Source: Catellatospora paridis (GTDB lineage Bacteria > Actinomycetota > Actinomycetes > Mycobacteriales > Micromonosporaceae). Taken from it: a stretch of 64,000 nt of DNA. Every line of letters starts with the position of its first letter. Position 1 is the first letter of the stretch. Location of the stretch: positions 420,591 through 484,590 of the forward strand of contig NZ_ML769313.1 in assembly GCF_009720365.1 (NCBI RefSeq), given 5' to 3'. A program made the translations under genes and the position numbers. The notes beneath the pieces are model-generated. The model was given only the letters and a program-made list of their open reading frames with translations, was not told where the DNA came from and made no database searches. Below are positions 1 through 8,632 of the stretch, one piece after another.

Positions 1-30
1 GCACCGCGCCGCAAGCGAAGGAGAGCCCCA

Positions 31-3000
31 GTGACCGACGACCTGACCGACGGACCCGAGCCCATCGCCGTGATCGGCATGGCCTGCCGGGTGCCGGGCG
101 CCGCCGACCTCGCCCGGTTCTGGGACAACCTGGTCGCCGGGCGGAGCGCGCGCACCGAGCTGAGCCGCGAGCACCTGCTGCGCGCCGGGGTCCCGGCGGA
201 GCAGGTCGACGACCCCGACTTCGTACCGGTCGGCTACCTGCTCGACGACGTCGAGAACTTCGACGCGGGCCTGTTCGGGCTGACCCCGCGCGAGGCCGCG
301 CTGGCCGACCCGCAGCACCGGCTGTTCCTGGAGCTGTGCCACGCCGCGCTGGAACACGCGGGCTGGGACCCGGCCCGCTACCCCGGCGACATCGGCGTCT
401 ACGGCGGACGGGGCATGGAGACCTACCGCTGGCAGCACATCCACGCCAACCGGGCGGTCATGGCGGTCACCGACCACACCACCATCGGCAACGGCAACCA
501 CGCCGACACGTTCACCACGCTCGCCTCGTACCACCTGAACCTGCGCGGTCCCAGCGTCGGCGTCTACACGGCCTGCTCGACCTCGCTGGTCGCGGTGCAC
601 ACGGCCGCCGAGGCGCTGCGCGCGGGCGAGTGCGACATGGCCCTGGCCGGCGGCGTCAGCATCGAGCTGCCCGCCGATCGCGGCTACCTGCACCGCGAGG
701 GCGCGGCCGACTCCGCCGACGGGCACTGCCGCCCGTTCGACGCGGCCGCCTCCGGGGTCGTGGCGGGCAGCGGCGGGGGAGTCGTGCTGCTCAAGCGGCT
801 CGCCGACGCCGTCGACGACGGCGATCACGTGTACGCGGTCGTGCTCGGCAACGCGGTCAACAACGACGGCGCGGCCAAGGTCGGCTTCACCGCGTCCGGG
901 GTCGCCGGGCAGGCCGCCGCCATCGCCAATGCGCTGGCCACCGCCGGGGTCGACGCGCGCACCGTGACCTACGTCGAAGCCTCCGCTACCGGCAGCCCAC
1001 TCGGCGACGCCATCGAGGTCGAGGCACTGACCTCCGTGTACGGCCGCGGCCGCGCCGACCGGCAGTGGTGCGCCCTGGGCTCGGTGAAGTCGAACATCGG
1101 CCACCTCAGCCAGGGCGCGGGCGTCGTCGGTCTCATCAAGACCGCGCTCGCCCTCGACCACGGCCTGATCCCGGCGAGCCTGGGCTACACGGCCCCGAAC
1201 CCGGCCCTCGGCCTGGACACGACGCCGTTCTACGTCAACGCGACCCTCGCCACCTGGGAGTCCGGCGCGACACCGCGCCGCGCGGCGGTCAGCTCGTTCG
1301 GCATCGGCGGCACCAACGCCCACGTCGTGCTCCAGCAGGCCCCGGTCCGGGCGCCGGAGCTCGCGGTCCGGGTGCTGCCCGCCAATGACCCAGGCAGCCC
1401 GCAGCACGCTCTTCCGTCGCGGCCTGGCTCGTCGGTGGGCAGCACGTCACACGCTCTGCCGTCGCGGCCCGGATCGTCGGCGGGCAGCGCGCCGCACACC
1501 TCCCCGGCGTCGCCCGGATCGTCGATAGGCAGGCCGGAGATCCTGACGGTTTCCGCGCGTTCCGCCACGGCCCGTGACACGGCCGCCGCGCGGCTCGCCG
1601 ACCATCTCGCGACGACCGCTGACCTGAACCTCGCCGACGTGGCGCACACGCTGCGGGTCGGCCGGGCCGAGCACCCGTACCGCGCCGCGGTCGTCGCCAC
1701 CGGCGTCGCCGACGCCGCGGCCGCGCTGCGCGACCCGCAGCGCCGCCTGTCGGCCGTCGCCGCCGCGACGCCGCGCGTGGTCCTGCTCTTCGGCGACCAG
1801 TCCGCCGTGCCCTCGGGGCTCGGCCTGTACGCCGCCGAACCGGCCTTCGCCGACGCCGTCGACCGGTGCGCGGCGGCAGCCGGTCGCGACGCCCGTGACC
1901 TGCTGGCCGACCCGCTGCTGGCGTCGTTCACCGTCGGGTTTGCGATGGCCCGGCTCTGGCAGTCGTGGGGCGTTCGCCCCGCCACGATGCTCGGCCACGG
2001 CGCGGGGGAGTACGTCGCGGCGACCCTGGCCGGTGTGTTCGACCTGTCCGACGCGCTACGCCTGGTCGCGCTGCACGGACGGCTACACCGGGAGGCCGCC
2101 GCCGACGCCGCGTTCACCGTGTCGGCGAGCGCCGAGAAGCTCGCCGCCCTGCTGCCGCCACAGGCGTCGATCGTCGCTGTCGACGGGCCGGCGAGCTGCG
2201 TCGTCACCGGCCCGGCCGAGCTGCTGGAACGGCTCACCGAACCGTCCGGCCGCAAGATCGGCACACGGCGGCTGCGCACCGTGCACCCGTCCCCGTCCGC
2301 CGTCACCGAGACGATGGTCGCCGAGCTGTCCGCCGCTGTCGCGACCGCGCGCCCGTCCGCGCCGAGCAGCCCTTACCTGTCCTGCCGCACCGGCCTGCCG
2401 GTCACCGCGGAGCAGACCCGCGACCCGGCGTACTGGGCCGGGCTGCTCCGCGAACCCGTCCTGTTCGGACCGGCGATCGCCACCGCGCTGGCCGGTGGCG
2501 CGAGCGTGTTCATGGAGTGCGGACCCGGCCGTCGGCTCGCCGGTCTCGCACAGATGCAGGCGCCCAAAGACGGCGTCCCACCGCTGCACAGCCTGCCCGC
2601 CACCATCGACTCGACCGTCGCGGACCCCGCCCGCGACCTGGTGACCTGCTACACCGCCGCGGGCAGGCTGTGGGCGCACGGCGTGCCGCTGACCTTCGGC
2701 GGCATGGGACGGCGCGTGGCGCTGCCCGGCTATCCCTACGAGCGGACTCGGCACTGGATCGACCCCGATCCGCCCACGCCCGCCCTGCCGCCGGTCACCG
2801 GCACCGCGCCCATGGCCGCCGGCGGTGGCCCGGTCACCGGCGTAACCGTCGCGGCCGGTGGGGACACGGCCGAACCAGGGGTGGCCGACGTGCTCGCGCC
2901 GATCTGGTCGTCGCTGCTGGGCATCGAGCGGATCCGGCCCGACGACGACTTCTTCGCCATCGGCGGCACGTCGCTGACGGCTGTGCAGCTCGTCGCCCAG

Positions 3001-3108
3001 GTCCGGGCCTCATTCGGGGTACGCCTGTCGATGCGGCTGATCTTCGACGCGCCGACCCTCGACGCGATGGCCAGGACCATCGAACAGCGCCGAGCCGCCA
3101 AGGTGTGA
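31..3108 (+). CDS. Type I polyketide synthase-like protein (KS-AT-ACP) with degenerate KS and AT active sites
   Basis: One module of 1025 residues. KS spans about residues 12-435 and keeps DPQHRL, the nucleophile Cys182 in TACSTSL, and His358 in KSNIGH. The usual VEAHGTGTPLGD motif, however, reads VEASATGSPLGD, so the first catalytic His is Ser318. AT spans about 560-870; its nucleophile motif GHSxGE reads GHGAGEY, so Ser is Gly657, and the leading FPGQG motif reads FGDQ. A post-AT linker (YPYERTRHW) precedes an ACP at about 945-1020 with an intact phosphopantetheine Ser981 in GGTSL. From family knowledge, the KS should be poor at decarboxylative condensation and the AT unable to load an extender by the normal mechanism. 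The KS-AT linker carries a tandem repeat. The GTG start follows a GAAGGAG ribosome site. The gene converges on a condensation-domain gene 7 bp away. The product is unknown. Confidence 0.9.
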   Translation: MTDDLTDGPEPIAVIGMACRVPGAADLARFWDNLVAGRSARTELSREHLLRAGVPAEQVDDPDFVPVGYLLDDVENFDAGLFGLTPREAALADPQHRLFLELCHAALEHAGWDPARYPGDIGVYGGRGMETYRWQHIHANRAVMAVTDHTTIGNGNHADTFTTLASYHLNLRGPSVGVYTACSTSLVAVHTAAEALRAGECDMALAGGVSIELPADRGYLHREGAADSADGHCRPFDAAASGVVAGSGGGVVLLKRLADAVDDGDHVYAVVLGNAVNNDGAAKVGFTASGVAGQAAAIANALATAGVDARTVTYVEASATGSPLGDAIEVEALTSVYGRGRADRQWCALGSVKSNIGHLSQGAGVVGLIKTALALDHGLIPASLGYTAPNPALGLDTTPFYVNATLATWESGATPRRAAVSSFGIGGTNAHVVLQQAPVRAPELAVRVLPANDPGSPQHALPSRPGSSVGSTSHALPSRPGSSAGSAPHTSPASPGSSIGRPEILTVSARSATARDTAAARLADHLATTADLNLADVAHTLRVGRAEHPYRAAVVATGVADAAAALRDPQRRLSAVAAATPRVVLLFGDQSAVPSGLGLYAAEPAFADAVDRCAAAAGRDARDLLADPLLASFTVGFAMARLWQSWGVRPATMLGHGAGEYVAATLAGVFDLSDALRLVALHGRLHREAAADAAFTVSASAEKLAALLPPQASIVAVDGPASCVVTGPAELLERLTEPSGRKIGTRRLRTVHPSPSAVTETMVAELSAAVATARPSAPSSPYLSCRTGLPVTAEQTRDPAYWAGLLREPVLFGPAIATALAGGASVFMECGPGRRLAGLAQMQAPKDGVPPLHSLPATIDSTVADPARDLVTCYTAAGRLWAHGVPLTFGGMGRRVALPGYPYERTRHWIDPDPPTPALPPVTGTAPMAAGGGPVTGVTVAAGGDTAEPGVADVLAPIWSSLLGIERIRPDDDFFAIGGTSLTAVQLVAQVRASFGVRLSMRLIFDAPTLDAMARTIEQRRAAKV
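1393..1527 (+). repeat. Three 45-bp tandem repeats in the KS-AT linker
   Basis: Three consecutive in-frame 45-bp units encode 15-residue blocks at residues 455-499. Units one and two share HALPSRPGSS; unit three is diverged (HTSPASPGSS). The array lies between the KS and AT domains, where length changes are tolerated. Confidence 0.8.
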
Positions 3109-3115
3109 CCGTGGC

Positions 3116-4489
3116 TCAGACCTCTTTGACCAGCTCCGACACCGGGAGGTCAGGATCGTCGACGGCGGCGCGCAGCAGGCGCTCGTAGCCGTCGGCGAGC
3201 CCGGCCACGGTGTCGTGCGTCAGCAGCCCCGTGTCGTAGACGAACGTCGTCGACAGGCCCGCCGGTCCGGGCCGGGCGTACACCATCAGGTCGTGCAGCA
3301 CCTTCGGGATGCCCAGCGGGAAGTCCTCCACCCGCAGGCCGGGCAGGGTCAGCCGGCTGGCGACCTCGACCTCTTCGTGCAGGAACATCGCCTGGAAGCC
3401 CTGCGCCCGGCCTGGATGCGCGGGCTCGTCCAGCGCCGCGACCACCTGCCCCCACGGCAGGTCCTGGTGGTCCAGCGCGTCGATCACCGTCTCCCGGGTG
3501 CGCGCCAGCACCTGCCGGAACGTCGGGTCGCCGGACAGGTCCCCGCGCAGCGCCAGCGCATTGTTGAACAGGCCCACCAGCCGCGCCAGCTCCGGCCGGG
3601 TGCGGCCGACCCCGGCCACCGGGATGCCGATCGCGAAGTCGTCCCGGCCACTCGCTCGGAACAGCAGCACGTGTAGCGCCGCGAGCAGCGCCATGAACCG
3701 AGTGCAGCGCGCCGATCTGGCCAGCTCCTCGACCCGCCGGACCAGCTCGGGGTCGAGGATGCGGGCCAGCTGCGCCGCGGGCGCGCCCTTCTCCGCGGGC
3801 CGGGGCAATGCGTCGAGCAGCTCCAGCGGGGCCAGCCCGGCGAGCTGTTCGCGCCAGTACTCCCGGTCCTCGTCCTCCTTCTCGGTGTCGGCGACGGACT
3901 GCGACCAGGCGAAGTCGCCGTACTGGACGGGCAGCTCGGGCAGGTCCGCCGGAACCCCCGCGGCCAGTGCCGGGTAGAGCACGCCCAGCTCGCGGTCGAT
4001 GACCCCGAGCGACGCGCCGTCGGCGAGGATGTGGTGGATCGTCATCCGCCACACGTGGTCGTCGTCGGCCAGACGCAGCAGCGACGTGTGCACGAGGGGA
4101 CCGGTCTGCAGGTCCAGAGCCAGGGTCCGGCGCTCGTCGAGCAGCTCGCGGGCCCGCTGCTCGCGCTGCTCCGCCGGCAGGTCCCGTAGGTCCAGCACCT
4201 CCAGCGCGACGCCGTTCGCGGTGCCGACGACCTGCACCGGTCCATCGGGCCGGGCGACGAACAGCGTGCGCAGGATCTCGTGCCGGTTCACGACCGCGTC
4301 GACGGCCCGTGCCCACGCGTCGGCGTCCAGTGGCCCACGGAACCGGTGCACCAGGTCCACCAGCGGCGACATGCCACCGGGGTAGCTGGTGCAGAGCAGC
4401 CACCATCGGGCCTGCAGCGGCGTCAGCGGCAGCTCGACCAGATGTGACGGGCGGACGTTGAGGGACGGCTCGTCTGTCACATCAAACAT
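3116..4489 (-). CDS. Stand-alone NRPS condensation domain protein
   Basis: This 457-residue protein is a complete condensation (C) domain without adenylation or carrier domains. It shows the N-terminal PLTPLQARWW core motif (residues 21-30) and the catalytic HHILADG motif with His153 and Asp157, so it looks active. C domains join a carrier-bound acyl donor to an amine or alcohol. Free-standing ones often release or couple intermediates from a partner carrier protein. The ACP of the facing PKS-like gene is the obvious candidate donor, but that pairing is inferred. The ATG at 4489 is chosen because an AGGA motif lies 8 nt upstream; another ATG three codons earlier has no proper spacing. Confidence 0.88.
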   Translation of the reverse strand: MFDVTDEPSLNVRPSHLVELPLTPLQARWWLLCTSYPGGMSPLVDLVHRFRGPLDADAWARAVDAVVNRHEILRTLFVARPDGPVQVVGTANGVALEVLDLRDLPAEQREQRARELLDERRTLALDLQTGPLVHTSLLRLADDDHVWRMTIHHILADGASLGVIDRELGVLYPALAAGVPADLPELPVQYGDFAWSQSVADTEKEDEDREYWREQLAGLAPLELLDALPRPAEKGAPAAQLARILDPELVRRVEELARSARCTRFMALLAALHVLLFRASGRDDFAIGIPVAGVGRTRPELARLVGLFNNALALRGDLSGDPTFRQVLARTRETVIDALDHQDLPWGQVVAALDEPAHPGRAQGFQAMFLHEEVEVASRLTLPGLRVEDFPLGIPKVLHDLMVYARPGPAGLSTTFVYDTGLLTHDTVAGLADGYERLLRAAVDDPDLPVSELVKEV

Positions 4490-4541
4490 GGTGAACATCC
4501 TGGGGTCGGGTGTCGACGGTGTCCACCCGTCCGTCGGGTAC

Positions 4542-6146
4542 CTAACCGCGTTCCAGGGCCCGGGTAAGCTCGGCCAGCTGCGGTTCCAGGTGTGCCAGCC
4601 GCGCGCGTACCGTGCGGGTCCGGTGTTCGGCCAGGTCGCGGTCGTGGTCGATCGTCGCCCGCAGCGCCGCCCGCACCGGCTCGACCTCCAGCCGGGCCAG
4701 CGCCGCGACCGCGGTCCCGGGCGGCACGGGCCGCTCGGGCAGCAGTCGGCGCAGCCCGTGCCGGGCCCGCACGGTCCACCGGCCCTCGGCATAGCGGAGG
4801 CTGACCCGCGGCCCGGCGGCTGCCCCGGCCCGCCCGTACAGCGCGGGCAGCGGCTTGCCGTCACCGATCCTGGGCGGCGGGGGCGCGGTGTCGTCGAGCT
4901 CGCGCCACAACCGGTGCCCGATCACCGGAGTCAGCGTGACCGCGAAGTAAAGGCCGGTGGCGACCAGGATCGCGTCGGTCAGGCCAAGGTACTGCACGAG
5001 GAAGCCGGCGAGCAGGCCGCCCAGCGGCGCGCCGCCGAACGCCACTGCCGTGATGATGCCGCCCATCCGCGACAGCATCTCCTTCGGCGTCCGCTGGTAG
5101 ATCATCGCGCTGACCGTCGGGTTGAGCGACGACATGGCGATGCCGCCGACCAGCGTCACCACGACGATCACGAGCAGGTCGTCGGTGAGCGCCAGCACGA
5201 TGAAGCGCGGCACCCCGCCGATGAGGTATCCGGCGACCAGCATCGGATAGCGCGGCAGGATCGGCGCGAGCCACGCCACCAGCACATTGCCTGCGATCAG
5301 CCCCAGCGCGTACGCGGTGGCGACCGCGCCGAGCGCGGCCGGGTCGTCCATCGTCTCGTACACCCACAGCGGCACGAACACGACGGCGCTGGCCTGGTTG
5401 AACAGGTTGGTGAAGAACAGCATCCCGGTGACGGCGCGCATCAGCCGGTTGCGCCGGAACCAGGTGAACCCGTCGCGCAGCGCGGTGAAGTAAGGCACCG
5501 CCGTGGTCGCGTCGGCCGCCGCCGTCACCGCGGCCCGCACCGGAATCATCAGCACGACCGCGACCGCGTACGTGGCCGCGTCGATCCAGATGCCGCCGAT
5601 CGGCCCGAACACCACGACGGCTATCCCGGCCAGCGACGATCCCGCCAGGGTCGAGGTGCGCAGCACGCCCTCGCGCACCGCGGCGACCCGCGCGTAGTCG
5701 CTGCCCGCCGCGCCCATCAGCGGCACCACCATGGTCGCCTTCGCCCGGTCGCCCTGCGCCCGCAGCACCCCGAGCACCCCGACCAGGACCAGCAGCAGCC
5801 CGAAGCCCCGCGTGCCGACCATGGCGACGGCCGCGGTCACCGCGACGCTGCCCACGTCCGACCACAATGACGTGCGCCGCGCCCCGACCCGGTCCTGCAA
5901 CGGCGCGGCGAGCACGCCGCTGACCACATAGGTCAGCGTCTCGGCGCCGGCGACCAGGCCGACCTTCACCGGATCGCCGGTCGTGACGAGCACCAGCCAG
6001 GGCACCGCGAAGAAGGTCATCCGGGTGCCGATGTTGGAGACGGCCTCGGCCGCGATGAGCCTGACCAGGTCCGCCCGGTGACTCTTCGCCGACGTGTCCA
6101 ATCCGGATCGGGTCGCCCGCACCGGCTCGGTCAAGGTCCCCTCCAC
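4542..6146 (-). CDS. MFS transporter with cytosolic C-terminal tail (probable exporter)
   Basis: This 534-residue integral membrane protein has the segment pattern of the EntS/TMS5-like MFS group, with alternating hydrophobic helices from about residue 20 to 425. The MFS loop between helices 2 and 3 is seen as QDRVGARR. After the last helix comes a charged tail of about 105 residues ending in a probable coiled coil, longer than usual for the family. The GTG start at 6146 has GGGGAG 6 nt upstream; farther in-frame starts lack this. It lies 52 bp behind the condensation-domain gene on the same strand, so the two may be cotranscribed. Export of the cluster product is the likely role. Drug-resistance efflux is an alternative. 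Confidence 0.85.
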   Translation of the reverse strand: MEGTLTEPVRATRSGLDTSAKSHRADLVRLIAAEAVSNIGTRMTFFAVPWLVLVTTGDPVKVGLVAGAETLTYVVSGVLAAPLQDRVGARRTSLWSDVGSVAVTAAVAMVGTRGFGLLLVLVGVLGVLRAQGDRAKATMVVPLMGAAGSDYARVAAVREGVLRTSTLAGSSLAGIAVVVFGPIGGIWIDAATYAVAVVLMIPVRAAVTAAADATTAVPYFTALRDGFTWFRRNRLMRAVTGMLFFTNLFNQASAVVFVPLWVYETMDDPAALGAVATAYALGLIAGNVLVAWLAPILPRYPMLVAGYLIGGVPRFIVLALTDDLLVIVVVTLVGGIAMSSLNPTVSAMIYQRTPKEMLSRMGGIITAVAFGGAPLGGLLAGFLVQYLGLTDAILVATGLYFAVTLTPVIGHRLWRELDDTAPPPPRIGDGKPLPALYGRAGAAAGPRVSLRYAEGRWTVRARHGLRRLLPERPVPPGTAVAALARLEVEPVRAALRATIDHDRDLAEHRTRTVRARLAHLEPQLAELTRALERG

Positions 6147-6343
6147 GGCTGACTCCCCGCCGGTCGCGCTGTCCGGCGGGAAGCACAGCATAGAGCCGCG
6201 TCGCTGTGATCGGCGTAGGTACACCCGCCTCCGGCACCCGCCGATCCGGAGGGCGCGATCGCCGGGCAGGAGCGCGAACCGCGGCGGGTGGGGTGCTGTC
6301 GGCCGGATAATGAGGGCTGCACACGGTCGGAGAGGAGCGCCGG

Positions 6344-7291
6344 ATGAGCACGATGTTCGCCGTGAGGGCGCATGCCAGAGGCGGGCCGGAGCAACTCGTG
6401 TACGAGCAGGCCCCGCGGCCCGAGCCGGGGCCGGGCGAGGTGCTGGTGGCCGTCAAAGCCGCCTCCATGACACCGCAAGAGCTCACCTGGCCCGAAACAT
6501 GGACATACACCCCGGACGGGACAGGACCCGAGCGCACGCCGGTCATCCCGTCACACGAGTTCTCCGGGGTCGTCGCAGCGAGCGGGCCGGGGGTGAGCAG
6601 CCCCGCAGTAGGCGACGCCGTCTACGGGCTGATCCCGTTCAGTCGCAACGGGGCGGCCGCCGAGTACGTCACCGTGCCCGCCGCTGTCGTGGCGACCAAA
6701 CCCCAGACCGTCGACCATGATCACGCGGCGGCGCTGCCGCTGGCGGCGCTGACCGCCTGGGAGGCCCTGCGGGAGCACGCAGGACTGCAGGCCGGTCAGC
6801 ATGTGCTGGTCCTGGGCGGCGCGGGCGGCGTGGGCATGTACGTGGTGCAGCTCGCCGCCGCACTCGGCGCCCAGGTGAGCGCCACGGCGGCGGCCGCCGA
6901 CCTGGAGTTCGTGGAAGGACTGGGCGCCGAGCAGGTCATCGACTACCACGACGAACGCCTCGAGGACCATGTCCACGACGTGGACGTCGTGGTCGACCTC
7001 GCCGGCGCGGCCGCCCAGGCGCAGGCCTGGTCCGTTCTGAAGCCGGGCGGCATCCTGGTCGCCGCGTCCATACCGCCCGACCAGGAAGAAGCCGCCCGCC
7101 ACGGGGTACGCGCGACCTACTTCATCGTCAAACCAGACCGGGAGGGGTTGCGCTCGATCGCGGAGCTCGTCGACGACGGCCGGGTGCGGCCGGTGCTGGA
7201 CCGCGTGCTGCCGCTGGCCGAGACACGCTCAGGCTACGAGGCGCTGGAGGCCAAACGCCGCGGCAAGATCGTCATACACGTCGCCGACTAG
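6344..7291 (+). CDS. NADP-dependent zinc-free alcohol dehydrogenase/quinone oxidoreductase
   Basis: A 315-residue medium-chain dehydrogenase/reductase of the quinone oxidoreductase class. The N-terminal GroES-like domain (about 1-120) lacks the zinc cysteines. The Rossmann domain contains the dinucleotide-binding motif GGAGGVGMYVVQLA near residue 165. Such enzymes reduce quinones or enones with NADPH in the cytosol; the substrate cannot be read from sequence. GAGAGGAGCG sits before the ATG. The stop codon overlaps the stop of a facing broken gene. The 197-bp gap to the divergent MFS gene holds both promoters. Confidence 0.88.
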   Translation: MSTMFAVRAHARGGPEQLVYEQAPRPEPGPGEVLVAVKAASMTPQELTWPETWTYTPDGTGPERTPVIPSHEFSGVVAASGPGVSSPAVGDAVYGLIPFSRNGAAAEYVTVPAAVVATKPQTVDHDHAAALPLAALTAWEALREHAGLQAGQHVLVLGGAGGVGMYVVQLAAALGAQVSATAAAADLEFVEGLGAEQVIDYHDERLEDHVHDVDVVVDLAGAAAQAQAWSVLKPGGILVAASIPPDQEEAARHGVRATYFIVKPDREGLRSIAELVDDGRVRPVLDRVLPLAETRSGYEALEAKRRGKIVIHVAD

Positions 7292-7594
7292 TCTGACAGC
7301 CACAGGCGACTGGTGACGGCTTGTGCGCAAGCCGAGGAGCCAGTGACGCGCTCGACGCTCGTCACGGCGTGCGGTAGTGCCGAACGCACGAGGGACTCCA
7401 CGTGGCGCATCTCTATCTCCAGCCTGCACAGCTGTGGACCCGTGCGCACCGCCAGGAAGCGTGACCTCGTCGAGCGAAAGCTTCAGCGCCGCACGTAGTT
7501 CCATCAGCAGCCGGACCCGGTCGACGTCAGGCACGGTGACCTGCAGCCCGAACCAGCCGCCCTGCTCACTGCGGAGCGCGCTCTGGTGCGCCAA
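7288..7594 (-). pseudogene. Frameshifted small gene, unknown family
   Basis: The minus strand here reads as one about 102-residue protein only if a single base is removed. The first part starts at a TTG one base after the stop of the DUF4259 gene and runs through the stretch VPDVDRVRLLMELRAALKLS. A second frame, offset by one, continues as FLAVRTGPQLCRLEIEM and then HVESLVRSALPHAV, ending at a TAG that overlaps the stop of the facing oxidoreductase gene. Both segments have coding-like composition and the total length is 3n+1. The switch lies near 7450-7465. It is either a one-base insertion in the genome or a sequence error. I do not recognise the family. Confidence 0.5.
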
Positions 7595-7595
7595 G

Positions 7596-7970
7596 CTAGT
7601 CCCGCTCGCGTTCGGCCAGCTCGGACAGCTGGTCGAAGGTCCGCACCAGGACGGCCCGCCGCTGCTCCTTGAAGGCGGGCTTCGGTTCCAGCCCGTCGAT
7701 GGCCCCGTCCCACACGGCCAGGTACCGAGCCTTCCAGTCGGCGATGACGTCGGGATCGGGCAGGTCGGCCCCGACATGGCCCTGCTGTGCGATGAGGTGG
7801 AGCAGTTCGAGGTTGCACGGCACCGCGACGCCCCAGTACTCGTCGGGTTCGATCCGGACGGGGTCGCCGGACATCGCTTCGGCCACCTCGGTGATGAGCC
7901 GGTCCGTCACCATCGACAGGTGATCGGCTGCGGTGTCGTCGTCGAAGTTGCCGCTGCCCCAGGTACCCAT
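7596..7970 (-). CDS. DUF4259 domain-containing protein
   Basis: A 124-residue soluble protein that begins with MGTWGSGNFDDDTAADHL, the characteristic opening of DUF4259 proteins, and has the family length. No function is established for the family; members are often found next to other small, apparently horizontally moved hypothetical genes. Here it would be followed immediately by the frameshifted gene downstream. Confidence 0.8.
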   Translation of the reverse strand: MGTWGSGNFDDDTAADHLSMVTDRLITEVAEAMSGDPVRIEPDEYWGVAVPCNLELLHLIAQQGHVGADLPDPDVIADWKARYLAVWDGAIDGLEPKPAFKEQRRAVLVRTFDQLSELAERERD

Positions 7971-8074
7971 GCGTGCCCTCCCGACGACAGGTGTCGGCGA
8001 GCAGCGTACCCAACGTGAGCTTGACTGCCGAGCGCCAACAGGATTCGGGGCCGGGTTGCGATAGCCTGTCGGCC

Positions 8075-8551
8075 GTGGCCGGAACGACCTTGAGTTTCCT
8101 GACTTCCTGTACCGCTGAGCAGGCGGAGCCGGTCCTGATGGAGGAGCTGGCGGCCGAGGGCATGGTCCAGGACGAACGCTACCCGGGCCACTGGTTCACC
8201 GCAGGTGGGCTGGCCTATGAGTACTGGCTTCAGGTACCGGACTACGAGATCGAACCAGCGGAGCTGCAGCTCATCGCGCAGGTCGCAGGCGCGCCCATGC
8301 GGTGCGACGTCGTGCTGCACACCCTCGTCAGCGACCCGACCGACGGTCCCGCCCTGGCCCGCATCGCCCAGCGGGTGGTACGGCGGACCGACGGCTGGGT
8401 GTTCATCGAGTTCCGGGTCCCACCCTCGGCGCGCCTGCTGCGCCACCTGTCGAGCGTGGGCCGCTGCATCGAAGTCGGCAACGCCGCCTACCTGGACGCG
8501 GCGGCCATGGCGGCCTGGCTGATTCACCCTGACTATCACTTCGTCAAGTGA
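8075..8551 (+). CDS. Hypothetical protein
   Basis: A 158-residue protein that I do not recognise. It has no signal peptide or membrane segment and reads as a compact alpha/beta protein with several Trp and Tyr residues (YEYWLQVPDYEIEP near residue 48). The start is uncertain: GTG at 8075 is preferred by length, but ATG at 8138 would also work. It ends at a strong hairpin shared with the facing gene. Confidence 0.6.
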   Translation: MAGTTLSFLTSCTAEQAEPVLMEELAAEGMVQDERYPGHWFTAGGLAYEYWLQVPDYEIEPAELQLIAQVAGAPMRCDVVLHTLVSDPTDGPALARIAQRVVRRTDGWVFIEFRVPPSARLLRHLSSVGRCIEVGNAAYLDAAAMAAWLIHPDYHFVK

Positions 8552-8588
8552 GCATCATCGCCGTCGACGGGCACGTGGTGTGTCACCG

Positions 8589-8625
8589 ACGGCCGGGTCC
8601 GGGAGTGTGGCCCGGACCCGGCCGT
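8589..8625. terminator. Bidirectional hairpin between convergent genes
   Basis: A perfect 15-bp inverted repeat (8589-8603 and 8611-8625; arm core CGGCCGGGTCCGGG) with a 7-nt loop. It lies between the stops of the genes ending at 8551 (+) and 8633 (-), so it can terminate both. There is no long T tract, as is common in actinomycetes. Confidence 0.75.
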
Positions 8626-8632
8626 ACGGGTT

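Noticed and set aside
4389-5870. Long plus-strand open frame opposite the MFS gene
   Set aside because: Its translation is low-complexity Arg/Gln/His-rich, while the opposite strand gives a regular 12-helix transporter.
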